DNA from: Azohydromonas aeria
GTDB taxonomy: Bacteria; Pseudomonadota; Gammaproteobacteria; Burkholderiales; Burkholderiaceae_C
Direction of reading: 5' to 3'
NCBI RefSeq assembly: GCF_009760915.1
Contig: NZ_VIDQ01000060.1
Location: 1 to 46,941 of the forward strand
Length of the DNA stretch: 46,941 bases
The position numbers were made by a program, and so were the translations under genes. Under the pieces are notes generated by a model that saw only the letters and a program-made list of their open reading frames with translations, did not search any database and was not told the DNA's origin. Numbering within the stretch: position 1 is the first letter of the stretch; the number at the start of each line of letters is the position of its first letter. Positions 17,117 through 26,200 of this stretch are shown one piece after another.

Positions 17117-20100
17117 GTGCCGCCGGCGGCCGCCGCGGCGGTGCTGTCGGTGCCGGGGCTGCTGGCGGCGACCGTGCCGACGCGCGTGGCGCCGTGCAAC
17201 TTCAACGCCGGCCTGATCGTGGGCACGAACCAGGTGCGCAACCGCGGCACGGTGGACTTCACCGTCAACCTCGACGGCACCGGCGAGATCGTGGGCGTAA
17301 TCGACAGCGGCTGCGACACCGGCGTGCTGGCCACGCTGGCCGCCGACATCGCGCCCAACGTGCGCGTGCTGCGCAACCAGGCCAACCCGGCCAACCCGGC
17401 GGTGGACACCTTCATCGACGCCAACGGCAATGCCGCCTACCACGGCACGCACGTGGTGGGCACCATCTGCGGCACCGGCGCCGCCTTCGCCGGGCCGCCG
17501 CCGGTGGTGGGCATGGCGCCCAACGCCGCGCTGGTGGTGCAGGGGCCCATCCCCAACAACTTCGTGCCCTCGTTCAACTTCGCGGCCGGGCAGGGCGCGG
17601 CGCTGATCAGCAACTCCTGGGGCCACTTCCCGGTGCCGGGCCAGCCCAACCGCTACCTGCCCAACCGCGCCGAGGCGGTGGACCGCTGGTGTTTCCTGAA
17701 TCCGGAGGTGCTGGTGCTGTTCGCCGCGGGCAACGAGGAGACCGATGCCAACGGCAACGGCACGCTCGACGGCGTCGGCATGCGGCAGCAGGCGCTGGCC
17801 AAGAACGCGCTGACCATTGGCGCCAGCGAGAACCTGCGCAGCGACGGCGGCTGGGCCAACAGCTACGTCAACTTCTTCGGCAACGGCATGCTCGCCGTGG
17901 CCGGCGCCAACGGCGCGGCGGGCACCTTCTCCGTCTCGGACAACCCGGCGCAGGTGGCCCTCTTCAGCGGACGCGGGCGGGTGCGCCGCGCCGGCGGCTC
18001 CAGCACCGGGCGCATCAAGCCCGACCTGGTTGCGCCGGGCACCAACATCCTGTCGCTGCGGTCCTCGGCCGTGCCGCCCGTGGCCGGCAGCTTCGACGCC
18101 AACGTGCCCGCCGGCGTGCCGGCCGCGACCTACTCGCTGCTGCTGGGCACGAGCATGGCCACGCCGGTGGCGGCGGGCAACGCGACGCTGCTGCGCCAGT
18201 TCTTCCGCACCCGCTACGCCCAGCTGCGCCGGCCCTTCCTGCTGGAGGGCGCCGCCATTCCCGTGCAGCCACCGCTGCCGGCGCCGCCCGTGCCGGTGCC
18301 CGGCTTCGCCAGCCGCCCGGCCATCGCGCGGCACCCGGACGGGCTGGTCTGCGCCTGGGTCACGGCCGACCTGCCCGGCGCGGCGCGGCGCATCGTGGCG
18401 CTGCGCCTGGCGCGGCACCTGAGCAACGGCAGCGCCGTGCCGGTGGAGGCCGCCCCGGTGCTGCTGCAGGCCGGCGTGGGCGACCACGCCGCGCTGCAGG
18501 TCGCGGTGGTGGGCGAGCGCACGTACCTGCTGCACCGCCACGGCGACGGCTCGATGCGCCTGTCCTGCTGGAGCCGCACGCTGGCGCCGGTGGCCGGCTT
18601 CGGCACGGCCGGGGTGGTGACGCTGCAGCCCGCGGCCCGGCCGGACGACGCCGCGCCGCCGGTGCTGCGCGCGGTGAACGACCAGCTGGTGTGCGTCTGG
18701 CCCACGGCCGGCAACAAGGGCGGCTTCTTCCAGCGCTTCCGCGCCAGCGACGGCGGGGCGGTGGACGCGGCCGCCGTGAGCCTGCTGTTCCACGACGCCA
18801 CCGGCGAGCAGCACCCGCTGGCGTGGTCCGGCAGCGCCTACGGCTTCTGCGGCGTGCTGATCGAGGGCGGGCGCTGGAAGCTGCAGCTGCGCCAGGTCAA
18901 TGCCGCCGGCCAGGTGCAGGGCGCCGGCCCGGTCACGGTGGCGGACCAGGCGACCGAGATCCGCGAGCCCTGCCTGCTGTGGGATGTGCGCGGCGGCGGC
19001 CGCCACGTGATGGCCTGGTGCGACGCGCGCAACGCGCCGGGCGGCGAGATCTGGCTGCAGTTCCTCAACGCGCAGGGTGCGCCGCAGGGCGCGGCGCAGA
19101 AGGTGCTGGGCATCGCGGGCGCGCGCCTGCGGCGCCCGCGCCTGACCACGCAGCCCGACGCCGGCTACCTGCTGGCCTGGGAGGACGACAGCCAGGGCGG
19201 CCGCTTCGACCTCTACGTCACGCTGCTCGGCGCCGACGGCCTGGTGGACACCCGGCTCGACCCCGACCCGGGCGCCGGCGGGCGGCGGCTGCAGCGCCTG
19301 TCGGACACGCCCGGCGACGTCGCCGGCTATGCGCTGGTGCGCGACTCCGAGGGCTTCGTGCTCGCCTACCAGAGCCCGGACGAGCTCAACGCCGACCGCG
19401 TGGGCGTGTTCCTGCTGCACCTCACGCGCACGGCGGGCTTCGAGGCGCGCGAGGACGCCGCCACGCCGCTGCAGCGCGGCGGCAACTACGTGGTGGCCGA
19501 ACTGCTCGACCACGACGGCACGGCGCTGACCGAGCTGTCGGCGGCGTGGACCGGCGCCAGCTGGGACCTGCTGCGCGTGGCGCCCGGCGATGCCGCCGGC
19601 AGCCGGCTGCAGTGGCTGCGCCTGACGGCCGACGGCGTGCCCGACGCGCTGCACGGCGCGGCCGGCGTGCGCGAGCTGCCTTTCCCCGGACTGGTCACCG
19701 GGCTGGAGCTGCTGTGGACCGGCAACCGGCGCATCGCCGCGGTCAACGACATGGTCTCCGGCGTGGCCGTGCACCTGGCCGACGCCGAGGGCGTGCCCGT
19801 GCCCGGCTTCGGCCTCAACGGCGTGGCGCCGCTGCTGGACACGGTGCCGGTGCACGACCGCGTCACGCCGCAGCCCGGCTTCGTGTCGCAGCCGGCCTTC
19901 GCGGTGGTGGTGGGCTACGGCGGGATGGTGTCCGGCGCGATGCACCTGCGCATGCAGCGGCTGGACGGCGCCGGCAAGCGCATCGGCAACCCGGCCGACC
20001 TGGGCGCGGTGGACGGCGTGGCGGCGCACCAGTGGTTCCAGTTCGTCAACGGCGAGGGCCGGGCCATCGCGGTCTACCACCGCGTCAACGGTGCCGCGAC

Positions 20101-21430
20101 GCAGGTGCTGTGCCGGCAATTCAACCTGCAGGGCAGCCCGGCGGGCGACGAGCGGCGGCTCAGCGCGGCGGCGGGCGAGGCGATCAACGGCGTGGTGGCG
20201 CGCCGGCCGGTAGCCGTCAACAGCGCGCGGCGCGAGTACGGCGCGGTGTGGCAGTACCGCTCCGGGCCGGCGGCGAAGTGGGAGATCCGCTTCTCGCGCC
20301 TGGGCCGCGACGGCCGGCCGATGGCGACGCACCCGGTGGCGGGCATGGTGCTGGCAGTGGCCGACGTGCCGGTGGTGGACGCGACGATGCCGGAATGGTC
20401 GGCCACGCGCGACGCGGTGTCGCCGCAGCTGGTGTGCAGCTACACGCACGCGCCGTGGAGCAGCCCGGTGCCCGCGGGCGTCACGCCGCCGGAATGGAGC
20501 TCGTCCTGGGGGCTGGCCTGGATCGGGGTGGAGGCCGATGGCAGCAGTCGGCTGTACTTCACCGCGCTGGACGAGAACGGCCGGCGCCTGCCCGTGCCGC
20601 AGCCGCCGCCCTATCCGAAGCCGGCGCTGCCGGCGTCGGGGCTGAACCCGCCGTCGCCCGCGCCGGTGCTGGTGCTGGGCAGCGGCACGGGGCGCATCCG
20701 CGACTTCCGGCTGGCGTGGAATGGCCGCGTCTTCCTGCTGGCCTGGACCGAGGAGGAGGGCGGCCGGCTGCGCCAGCGCTGCACCCTGGTGAACCGGCAG
20801 GCGGGGCTGGGCGCCTGCGCGCTGCCCAGCGCGGCGCTGCTGCGCGCCACGCTGGTCAACGGCGCCACGAACCTGACGCCGGCGCCGCTGCCCGACCTGG
20901 CGGCCGGCTACGGCTGGGGCCGCATCAACATGCGCCAGGTGCTGGCGCCGGCGCTGCCGTTCACGTTCCAGGTGCGCGACGACTGCGCCATCGGGCCGGG
21001 GCGCACGGTGCACTACCGCTTCGTGCTGCCGCCGGACACGCGGCTGCTGCGCGTGACGCTGCACTGGACCGACGCGCCCGGCGCGCGGCTGGTGAACCAC
21101 CTGCGCCTGACGCTGCGCGCGCCCGGCGCGGCGGGCGAGTTCCGCGGCAACCTGTGGGACACGGCCGCCGGGCGCACGCACCTGTCGCGACTGGTGGCGC
21201 TGCCGCCGGTGCCGGCCGACAACCACGACACCATCCATCCGTACAAGCAGGTCGTGATCCAGGACCCGGCGCCCGGGGAGTACGTGGTGGAGGTGTCGGC
21301 GGCGGCCTTTCCCGCGGACCCCTTCAATCAACAGAACTTGCAGCCGTTCGCGCTGGTGTTTGCCGGGACGGGCGCCGAGGTGACCTACAACCCGGTGGCG
21401 ACGCCGGTGGCGGGGGCGGCGGTGTATTGA
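17117..21430 (+). CDS. Subtilisin-like (S8) serine protease with a large C-terminal beta region
   Basis: This is the catalytic and C-terminal part, 1437 residues from GTG 17117, the first plausible start; the natural start is probably 16378 in the upstream frame. Counting from 17117, the triad is Asp63 in VIDSGCDTG, His109 in YHGTHVVGT and Ser346 in LLGTSMATPVAAG, with oxyanion Asn167 in ISNSWG, so the catalytic site is complete. About 800 residues of repeated beta strands follow (propeller-like; WVTADLPGAARRIVALRL, YLLAWEDDSQGGRFDLYVTL). The ~150-residue end (YRFVLPPDTRLLRVTLHWTD, PGEYVVEVSAAAF) resembles a P-type or PPC domain. It is the last gene of the CIS operon. Possible roles are particle maturation or a delivered effector; neither is shown by the sequence. 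Confidence 0.85.
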   Translation: MPPAAAAAVLSVPGLLAATVPTRVAPCNFNAGLIVGTNQVRNRGTVDFTVNLDGTGEIVGVIDSGCDTGVLATLAADIAPNVRVLRNQANPANPAVDTFIDANGNAAYHGTHVVGTICGTGAAFAGPPPVVGMAPNAALVVQGPIPNNFVPSFNFAAGQGAALISNSWGHFPVPGQPNRYLPNRAEAVDRWCFLNPEVLVLFAAGNEETDANGNGTLDGVGMRQQALAKNALTIGASENLRSDGGWANSYVNFFGNGMLAVAGANGAAGTFSVSDNPAQVALFSGRGRVRRAGGSSTGRIKPDLVAPGTNILSLRSSAVPPVAGSFDANVPAGVPAATYSLLLGTSMATPVAAGNATLLRQFFRTRYAQLRRPFLLEGAAIPVQPPLPAPPVPVPGFASRPAIARHPDGLVCAWVTADLPGAARRIVALRLARHLSNGSAVPVEAAPVLLQAGVGDHAALQVAVVGERTYLLHRHGDGSMRLSCWSRTLAPVAGFGTAGVVTLQPAARPDDAAPPVLRAVNDQLVCVWPTAGNKGGFFQRFRASDGGAVDAAAVSLLFHDATGEQHPLAWSGSAYGFCGVLIEGGRWKLQLRQVNAAGQVQGAGPVTVADQATEIREPCLLWDVRGGGRHVMAWCDARNAPGGEIWLQFLNAQGAPQGAAQKVLGIAGARLRRPRLTTQPDAGYLLAWEDDSQGGRFDLYVTLLGADGLVDTRLDPDPGAGGRRLQRLSDTPGDVAGYALVRDSEGFVLAYQSPDELNADRVGVFLLHLTRTAGFEAREDAATPLQRGGNYVVAELLDHDGTALTELSAAWTGASWDLLRVAPGDAAGSRLQWLRLTADGVPDALHGAAGVRELPFPGLVTGLELLWTGNRRIAAVNDMVSGVAVHLADAEGVPVPGFGLNGVAPLLDTVPVHDRVTPQPGFVSQPAFAVVVGYGGMVSGAMHLRMQRLDGAGKRIGNPADLGAVDGVAAHQWFQFVNGEGRAIAVYHRVNGAATQVLCRQFNLQGSPAGDERRLSAAAGEAINGVVARRPVAVNSARREYGAVWQYRSGPAAKWEIRFSRLGRDGRPMATHPVAGMVLAVADVPVVDATMPEWSATRDAVSPQLVCSYTHAPWSSPVPAGVTPPEWSSSWGLAWIGVEADGSSRLYFTALDENGRRLPVPQPPPYPKPALPASGLNPPSPAPVLVLGSGTGRIRDFRLAWNGRVFLLAWTEEEGGRLRQRCTLVNRQAGLGACALPSAALLRATLVNGATNLTPAPLPDLAAGYGWGRINMRQVLAPALPFTFQVRDDCAIGPGRTVHYRFVLPPDTRLLRVTLHWTDAPGARLVNHLRLTLRAPGAAGEFRGNLWDTAAGRTHLSRLVALPPVPADNHDTIHPYKQVVIQDPAPGEYVVEVSAAAFPADPFNQQNLQPFALVFAGTGAEVTYNPVATPVAGAAVY

Positions 21431-21457
21431 GACAGGAGGCCGACGGCCTTTCCCGGC

Positions 21458-22549
21458 TCAACGGTGGGTGGGGACGAGCATGAAAGCCTCCAGGCTGGAC
21501 CTGCCCGGCCTGGGCACCCGCAAGCCGTAGCCCACGATCACGCCCGCGTCGTTGAGGGCGGTGGCATCGGCCAGGTCGGTCCAGCCGGTGCTGAGCGCGG
21601 CGGGCAGGTAGTCCAGGCCGACGGCGGTGTCGCCCTTGTCCAGCCACAGCGTGCCGCGGTTTCTCGGGTCCGCGTTGCCGTCGAAATGGAAACCGGCCAC
21701 GTCCCTGCGGTTGTTGATGCACAGGCCGACGGTGGGGTGGCCCGCGGGATTGGGCATCAGCCTGTATTTGCCGTTGGAGTAAATGAAGGCGACGCGGCCG
21801 AACAGGAAATTGGTGGCCGGATACACGTAGCCGGTGATGTCGCCGTGGTCGTTGATGGAGGTGGGCACGACGGCGTCGAAACCCGGCGGCGTGGGCAGTA
21901 ATTGCGGCGCCTTGCCGCGCAGCGCGCGCACGCCCTGGCGCACGCCGACGCCGTTCTGGACGACTTCCCGAAAACCCACGATGTCGCCGTGATCGTTGAT
22001 CGCCGTGGCCTGCGCGGCATAACCGCCCCAGGTGCCCAGATCGACGAATTTGTCCTTCCACCAGTACATGGCATGCGAGGCGCCCGGTGCCGCCTCGGAC
22101 CAGCCCACGATTTCGGATCGGTTGTTGATGCCGGCCGCATGGCTGTGGCCGCCGCCCAGCGAAGCCAGCGTCTCGATATGGCCCTTGAACCAGCGGAAGG
22201 CCTGGGTGTAACCACCCTGCCGGAACCAGCCGGAAATCTCGGTGCGGTTGTTGATGCCGGTGGCCTCGCCAGGACCATCGGTGTGAATGGGCAGCGGCGC
22301 GAAGCCGGGAATGAACAGGGCCGGGCGGTATCCGCCCGCGATGTCGAAACTCACCTGCCCGGCAGCCAGGCCGATGCCGTTGACCGCCAGCGCCTCGCTG
22401 CTACCACCCTGGAAGGTGCCCAGGCGCAGCACCTTGTATTTGGGGGTGGTTGATTTTTCCCGGGTTGACGCCGGGCTGCCGGGGGCGGCATGAGCATTAT
22501 TCAGCAATGTCGACGCAAACAGGGAAGCCGTAAAAACTCGGCGCTGCAT
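21458..22549 (-). CDS. Secreted HAF-repeat protein
   Basis: This 363-aa protein starts at ATG 22549, chosen over an upstream ATG because GGAGG lies 5 bases before it. The N-terminus (MQRRVFTASLFASTLLNNAHA) is a signal peptide with an AHA cleavage site. The mature part has seven or so 'HAF' type repeats with INDHGDIVG/INNRSEIVGWS turns and preceding LGGGHSHAAG or LGTWGGYAAQA motifs. HAF proteins are thought to form extracellular beta-propeller-like folds; no activity is established. It converges on the CIS operon, has no operon partner, and has visibly lower GC than its neighbours, which suggests separate acquisition. Confidence 0.8.
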   Translation of the reverse strand: MQRRVFTASLFASTLLNNAHAAPGSPASTREKSTTPKYKVLRLGTFQGGSSEALAVNGIGLAAGQVSFDIAGGYRPALFIPGFAPLPIHTDGPGEATGINNRTEISGWFRQGGYTQAFRWFKGHIETLASLGGGHSHAAGINNRSEIVGWSEAAPGASHAMYWWKDKFVDLGTWGGYAAQATAINDHGDIVGFREVVQNGVGVRQGVRALRGKAPQLLPTPPGFDAVVPTSINDHGDITGYVYPATNFLFGRVAFIYSNGKYRLMPNPAGHPTVGLCINNRRDVAGFHFDGNADPRNRGTLWLDKGDTAVGLDYLPAALSTGWTDLADATALNDAGVIVGYGLRVPRPGRSSLEAFMLVPTHR

Positions 22550-22576
22550 GGAAACCTCCGTATCGAAAGGATGCAC

Positions 22577-23237
22577 GCGTCTCCCGAGGCGTGCCGGAGG
22601 GTCAGGCTAGCGACGGGGCTAAAGTTTCACACCCCTGAAACAGGTCATTGCTGGGTGCAACATCTTTGATTCAGCGCAGGGTCTGCAGGGAAAAACGGTG
22701 GCAGGGGAAGATATATATGGAATGCAAATGCTTTGCCGGTCAGTTTGATGCGTTTGTGGAAATCAATGAGGGCAATGACTAAAATGTTTTCATCATTTCC
22801 TTTCGAAGGTATTCTGGGTTCAATGTGCATTGATTGGACAAGCGGAAGTTGAAATGATTTCGATGGCCGTGCTGCTCTCCAAGGAAATCAGAAAACGCGC
22901 CAACCGTAATTCGACACGGTGCGCTCACTACTCCGTCATCCCCGCGCAGGCGGGGATCCAGGCGGACCCCAAGTCGGTGATGGCTGGTCAGCTGGCGCGC
23001 CAAGGTCCAAGGCGCGGCAGGCGCTGCACGTCAGCTCGCGGCTGGCTTGGGGGCCGCCTGGATTCCCGCTTTCGCGGGAATGACCGCATTTTCGTTTTGG
23101 CCAGCTCTTCGTTGCATGTCTCTCCCAGAGCGTTGCCATGTCCGAATTCTGGCGCGCCATCATGGCGCGAATAGAAGGCCAGGGTTTGAAAAGTGCAGGC
23201 CGAAGTGCTTTTCAGGACACCGTTTCGCTTCTCGACT
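22577..23237. other. Non-coding stretch with lower GC between the HAF gene and the trehalose operon
   Basis: About 660 bp without a convincing gene. Its left part (22620-22860) is notably AT-richer than the rest of the window and contains an ATATATAT tract near 22710; it may hold the promoter of the HAF gene. Its right part contains an inverted pair of dispersed repeats. Short open frames here (for example 22830-23174 and 23138-23470) lack codon bias and run through the repeats or antisense to the MalQ-TreY gene. Confidence 0.6.
22934..23085. repeat. Inverted pair of dispersed intergenic repeats (REP/MITE-like)
   Basis: The left arm (22934-22970) reads CGTCATCCCCGCGCAGGCGG and on; the right arm (23050-23085) is its imperfect reverse complement, beginning GGGGCCGCCTGGATTCCCGC. 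Each arm is itself palindromic (CCCCGC...GCGGGG and TTCCCGC...GCGGGAA). This is the 'GTCATTCCCGCGAAAGCGGGAATCC' type of short repeat scattered between genes in many proteobacteria. The arms are separated by ~80 bp, so the whole may be a small non-autonomous element. Confidence 0.7.
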
Positions 23238-26200
23238 TCACGGCTCGCCCTCCACCGTCAACGCCCCCGCCGGCAACGTCCCGAACACCGCCGACACCCG
23301 CAATTTTCCGCCCGCGGCCTCGTGCGTTTCCCCCGTCAATACGTTTCGCAAGCGCAACCCCTGCGCCCACTCCGGCAATTCGACCACCGTATCCCCCCAG
23401 GCCGATTCGCCCAGCGGCCACCCCGGCTGCAGCGCCAGCAGCCGGGCGAAGAAGCGCCCGCCGATGGTGATCATGCGTTGCCCGTCCGGGGTTTCCCGGG
23501 CAAACGCGACGACGTGGTCGGCTTTTTCTCCGGAGGCCGCCAGCGCCTGGTAATTGCCGCTCTTGAACAGCTCCGGCGCCTCGGTGCGCCACTGCAGCAG
23601 CCGCCACGTCATCCAGAGTTTCAATTGTCCGTCGTGCAGCGACGGCGCCAGTTCCTGGATGTTCACGAGGCCGTCCGGGCTGGCCATGCGCTTGCTGAAA
23701 TCTTCCAGCATCGCGGCGCGCCTGTCGTAATCCACCGGGCGCCGGTTGTCCGGGTCCACCAGGCTGAAGTCGGGCAATTCATTGCCCTGGTACAGGTCCG
23801 GCACGCCCGGCAGCGTGTATTTCAGCAGCACCAGCGTCAATGAATTGAGCGCGCCGAACCAGGCCAGCACTTCCGCCTGCGCCTGGATGTCGGTGAGCAG
23901 CGGGTTGGGCTTGACGCGCGGCAGCGCGCTGCGGATGAAATTCATCAGCGCGTCTTCATACTCCGCGTCCGGGTTCACCCAGCTGCTGTAGCGCTTGGCC
24001 TCGCGCACGGCCTTCAGTGCGTAGCGCTCGATGCGCTCGCGGAATTCGGGCAGGTTGTCCTCGGTCAGTCCGCCCGGCGGCAGCGTGCCCAGCAGCGTCT
24101 GCAGCAGCAGGTATTCGTCGGCCTTGGCCGGCATCACGCGCCCGCCCTCGGCGTCGATGCGCGCGCGCTGCAGTTGCGGCGCCTGGTGGAAGCGGCGCAG
24201 CGACAGGCGCCAGGCCGCCGGGAATTCGCTGAGCACGTCCAGCCGGCAGCGCACGTCCTCGCTGCGCTTGTTGTCGTGCGTGCTGGTGGCCAGCATGGTG
24301 TGCGGCCAGCGCGCGGCGCGGTCGGCGTTGGCGCCGTGGAAGGCGCGCAACGAGAAGCCGAAGGTGCCCGGCTCGCCGCCCACCTCGTTGAGCGGCAGGA
24401 AGCGGTTGTAGCGGTAGAAGGCCGTGTCCTCCACGCCCTTGGCCGTCACCGGCGCGGTGAACTGCTGGAAGCGCATCGCGAAGCGGCGCACGCGCTCGCG
24501 CAACGCGTCGTCGGCGCCGGCTTCCGTCTCGGCCAGCAGCGTGCGGCGCACGAAGTCGAACACGGTCGTGTCCGCCGCGCGGCTGCGCCGACGCGCCTGG
24601 CCCACGGCCCAGTCGATGAAGCGCCGGTCCTGCGCCGAGGGCTCGTGGACGATGTAGGTGCGGTACACCGGCATGCAGGCCGCGACCTCAGCCAGCGCGC
24701 GGCGCAGGCTGTTCAAGCTGTGGTCACGCGTGCGCCGGTGCGCGCGCGCGATGCGCAGCAGCTCGGTGGCCAGCACCGTCAGCTCCGAGGCCAGCGACAC
24801 GCGCATGATCAGCTGTTTGCCCTGGTAGCCGACCTCCTCGAAAGCCTCCTCCTCGCCGCTGACGCGCTGCCAGATGCGGTCGAAGCGATCCCGCGCCGTG
24901 CAGTCGATGAGCACGCCGTTGAGCACGTTCATCGCCCGGTAGCCGGTGGTGCCGTGCAGCGCCCATCCTTCGGGCACGTCCTCGTGCCCGGCGGCGATCT
25001 TCTCGGCCAGCACGTACAGCGGCCGCGGCGGGCGGCCATCGGCCTCCTGCGCCGGCAGCAGCAGCCCGACGCGGCGCGCGTAGCCCTGCTGCAGCCAGTT
25101 GAAGTACTGCGCCGGGTCGTGCAGCCCGTCCGGGTGGTCGATGCGCAGCCCGTCCACCACGCCCGCCGCGCACAGCTCCAGCGCCAGGCCGTGCGTGGCC
25201 TCGAACACGGCCGGCTCCTCCATGCGCAGCGCGGCCAGGTCGTTGACGTCGAAGAAGCGCCGGTAGTTGATCTCGTCCGAGGCCACGCGCCAGAACGCCA
25301 GGCGCCAGGCCTGCGCGGCGTGCACCGCGTCGATGGCGTCGATGTCCCGCCGCTCGGCCAGCGCCGCCTCGATCGCGCCCTGCACCCGGCCGTCCTCGCG
25401 CAGCAGCGCCACGAGCCGCTCCTTGAGCAGCGCCTGGTCGCGCTGGCGCTCGAAGCGCGCCTGCGGCGCCGCGTCCTCGCGCGCGGGCAGGTGGCCGAAG
25501 GCCGTGGCCAGGCTCTGCAGCGCCAGTGCCGCCACGCCGTCGAGCCGCGCGGAAGCCGCCTCCAGCAGCGGCGCCACGGTGCGCGGGTCCAGCGGGAAGC
25601 GGTGCTCCCAGTACTGCAGCGCGAAGCTGCCGCGCTCGGCGTCGAATGCCAGCTTCAGCTCGCCGGCTTCCAGCACCTGGCCGTAGTGCTGGCCCAGCAC
25701 CGGCAGCAGCACCTTGCCGCGCAGCTCCGGATCGACCGGCTCCCAGGCGATGTCGAAGTAGCGCGCGTAGGCCGAGGCCTCGCCGTGCTCCAGCACGTCG
25801 TCCCACCAGGCGTTGTGCCCGCCCATCACGCCCATGTGGTTCGGCACGATGTCCAGGATCAGTCCCAGCCCCTGCTCACGCGCCGCCGCGGCGAAGCGCT
25901 CGAAACCCTCCTTGCCGCCCAGCTCCGGGTTGATCTCGTCGTGCGCCACCACGTCGTAGCCGTGCGTGCTGCCGGGGCGGGCGCGCATGATCGGCGAGAG
26001 GTAGACGTGGCTGACGCCGAGTCGGCGCAGGTAGGGCAGCACAGCCGTGGCGTGCTCGAAGTCGAAGTCCTTGTGCAGCTGCAGCCGGTAGGTGGCGCGG
26101 GGAATGAGCGCCTGCGCGCGCGGGCGCGTCGCCACCTGCAGCGGCGCGTGCGGGCGCTCGCGCGCCAGCGTGGCGGCAATCGCCTGCACGCGCGCGTCGG

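Noticed and set aside
16910..21331. 1473-codon open frame antisense to the S8 protease
   Set aside because: It is a shadow: high GC removes stops, and the product is a low-complexity Arg/His/Gln/Val mix. The sense frame has a full catalytic triad.
21431..21457. AGGCC-GAC-GGCCT hairpin between the protease and HAF genes as a terminator
   Set aside because: The stem is only 5 bp and no T-run follows; it is too weak to report as a feature.
23138..23470. Possible small + strand gene starting at MSEFWRAIM
   Set aside because: It lacks a ribosome site and runs antisense into the C-terminus of MalQ-TreY with no family signature.
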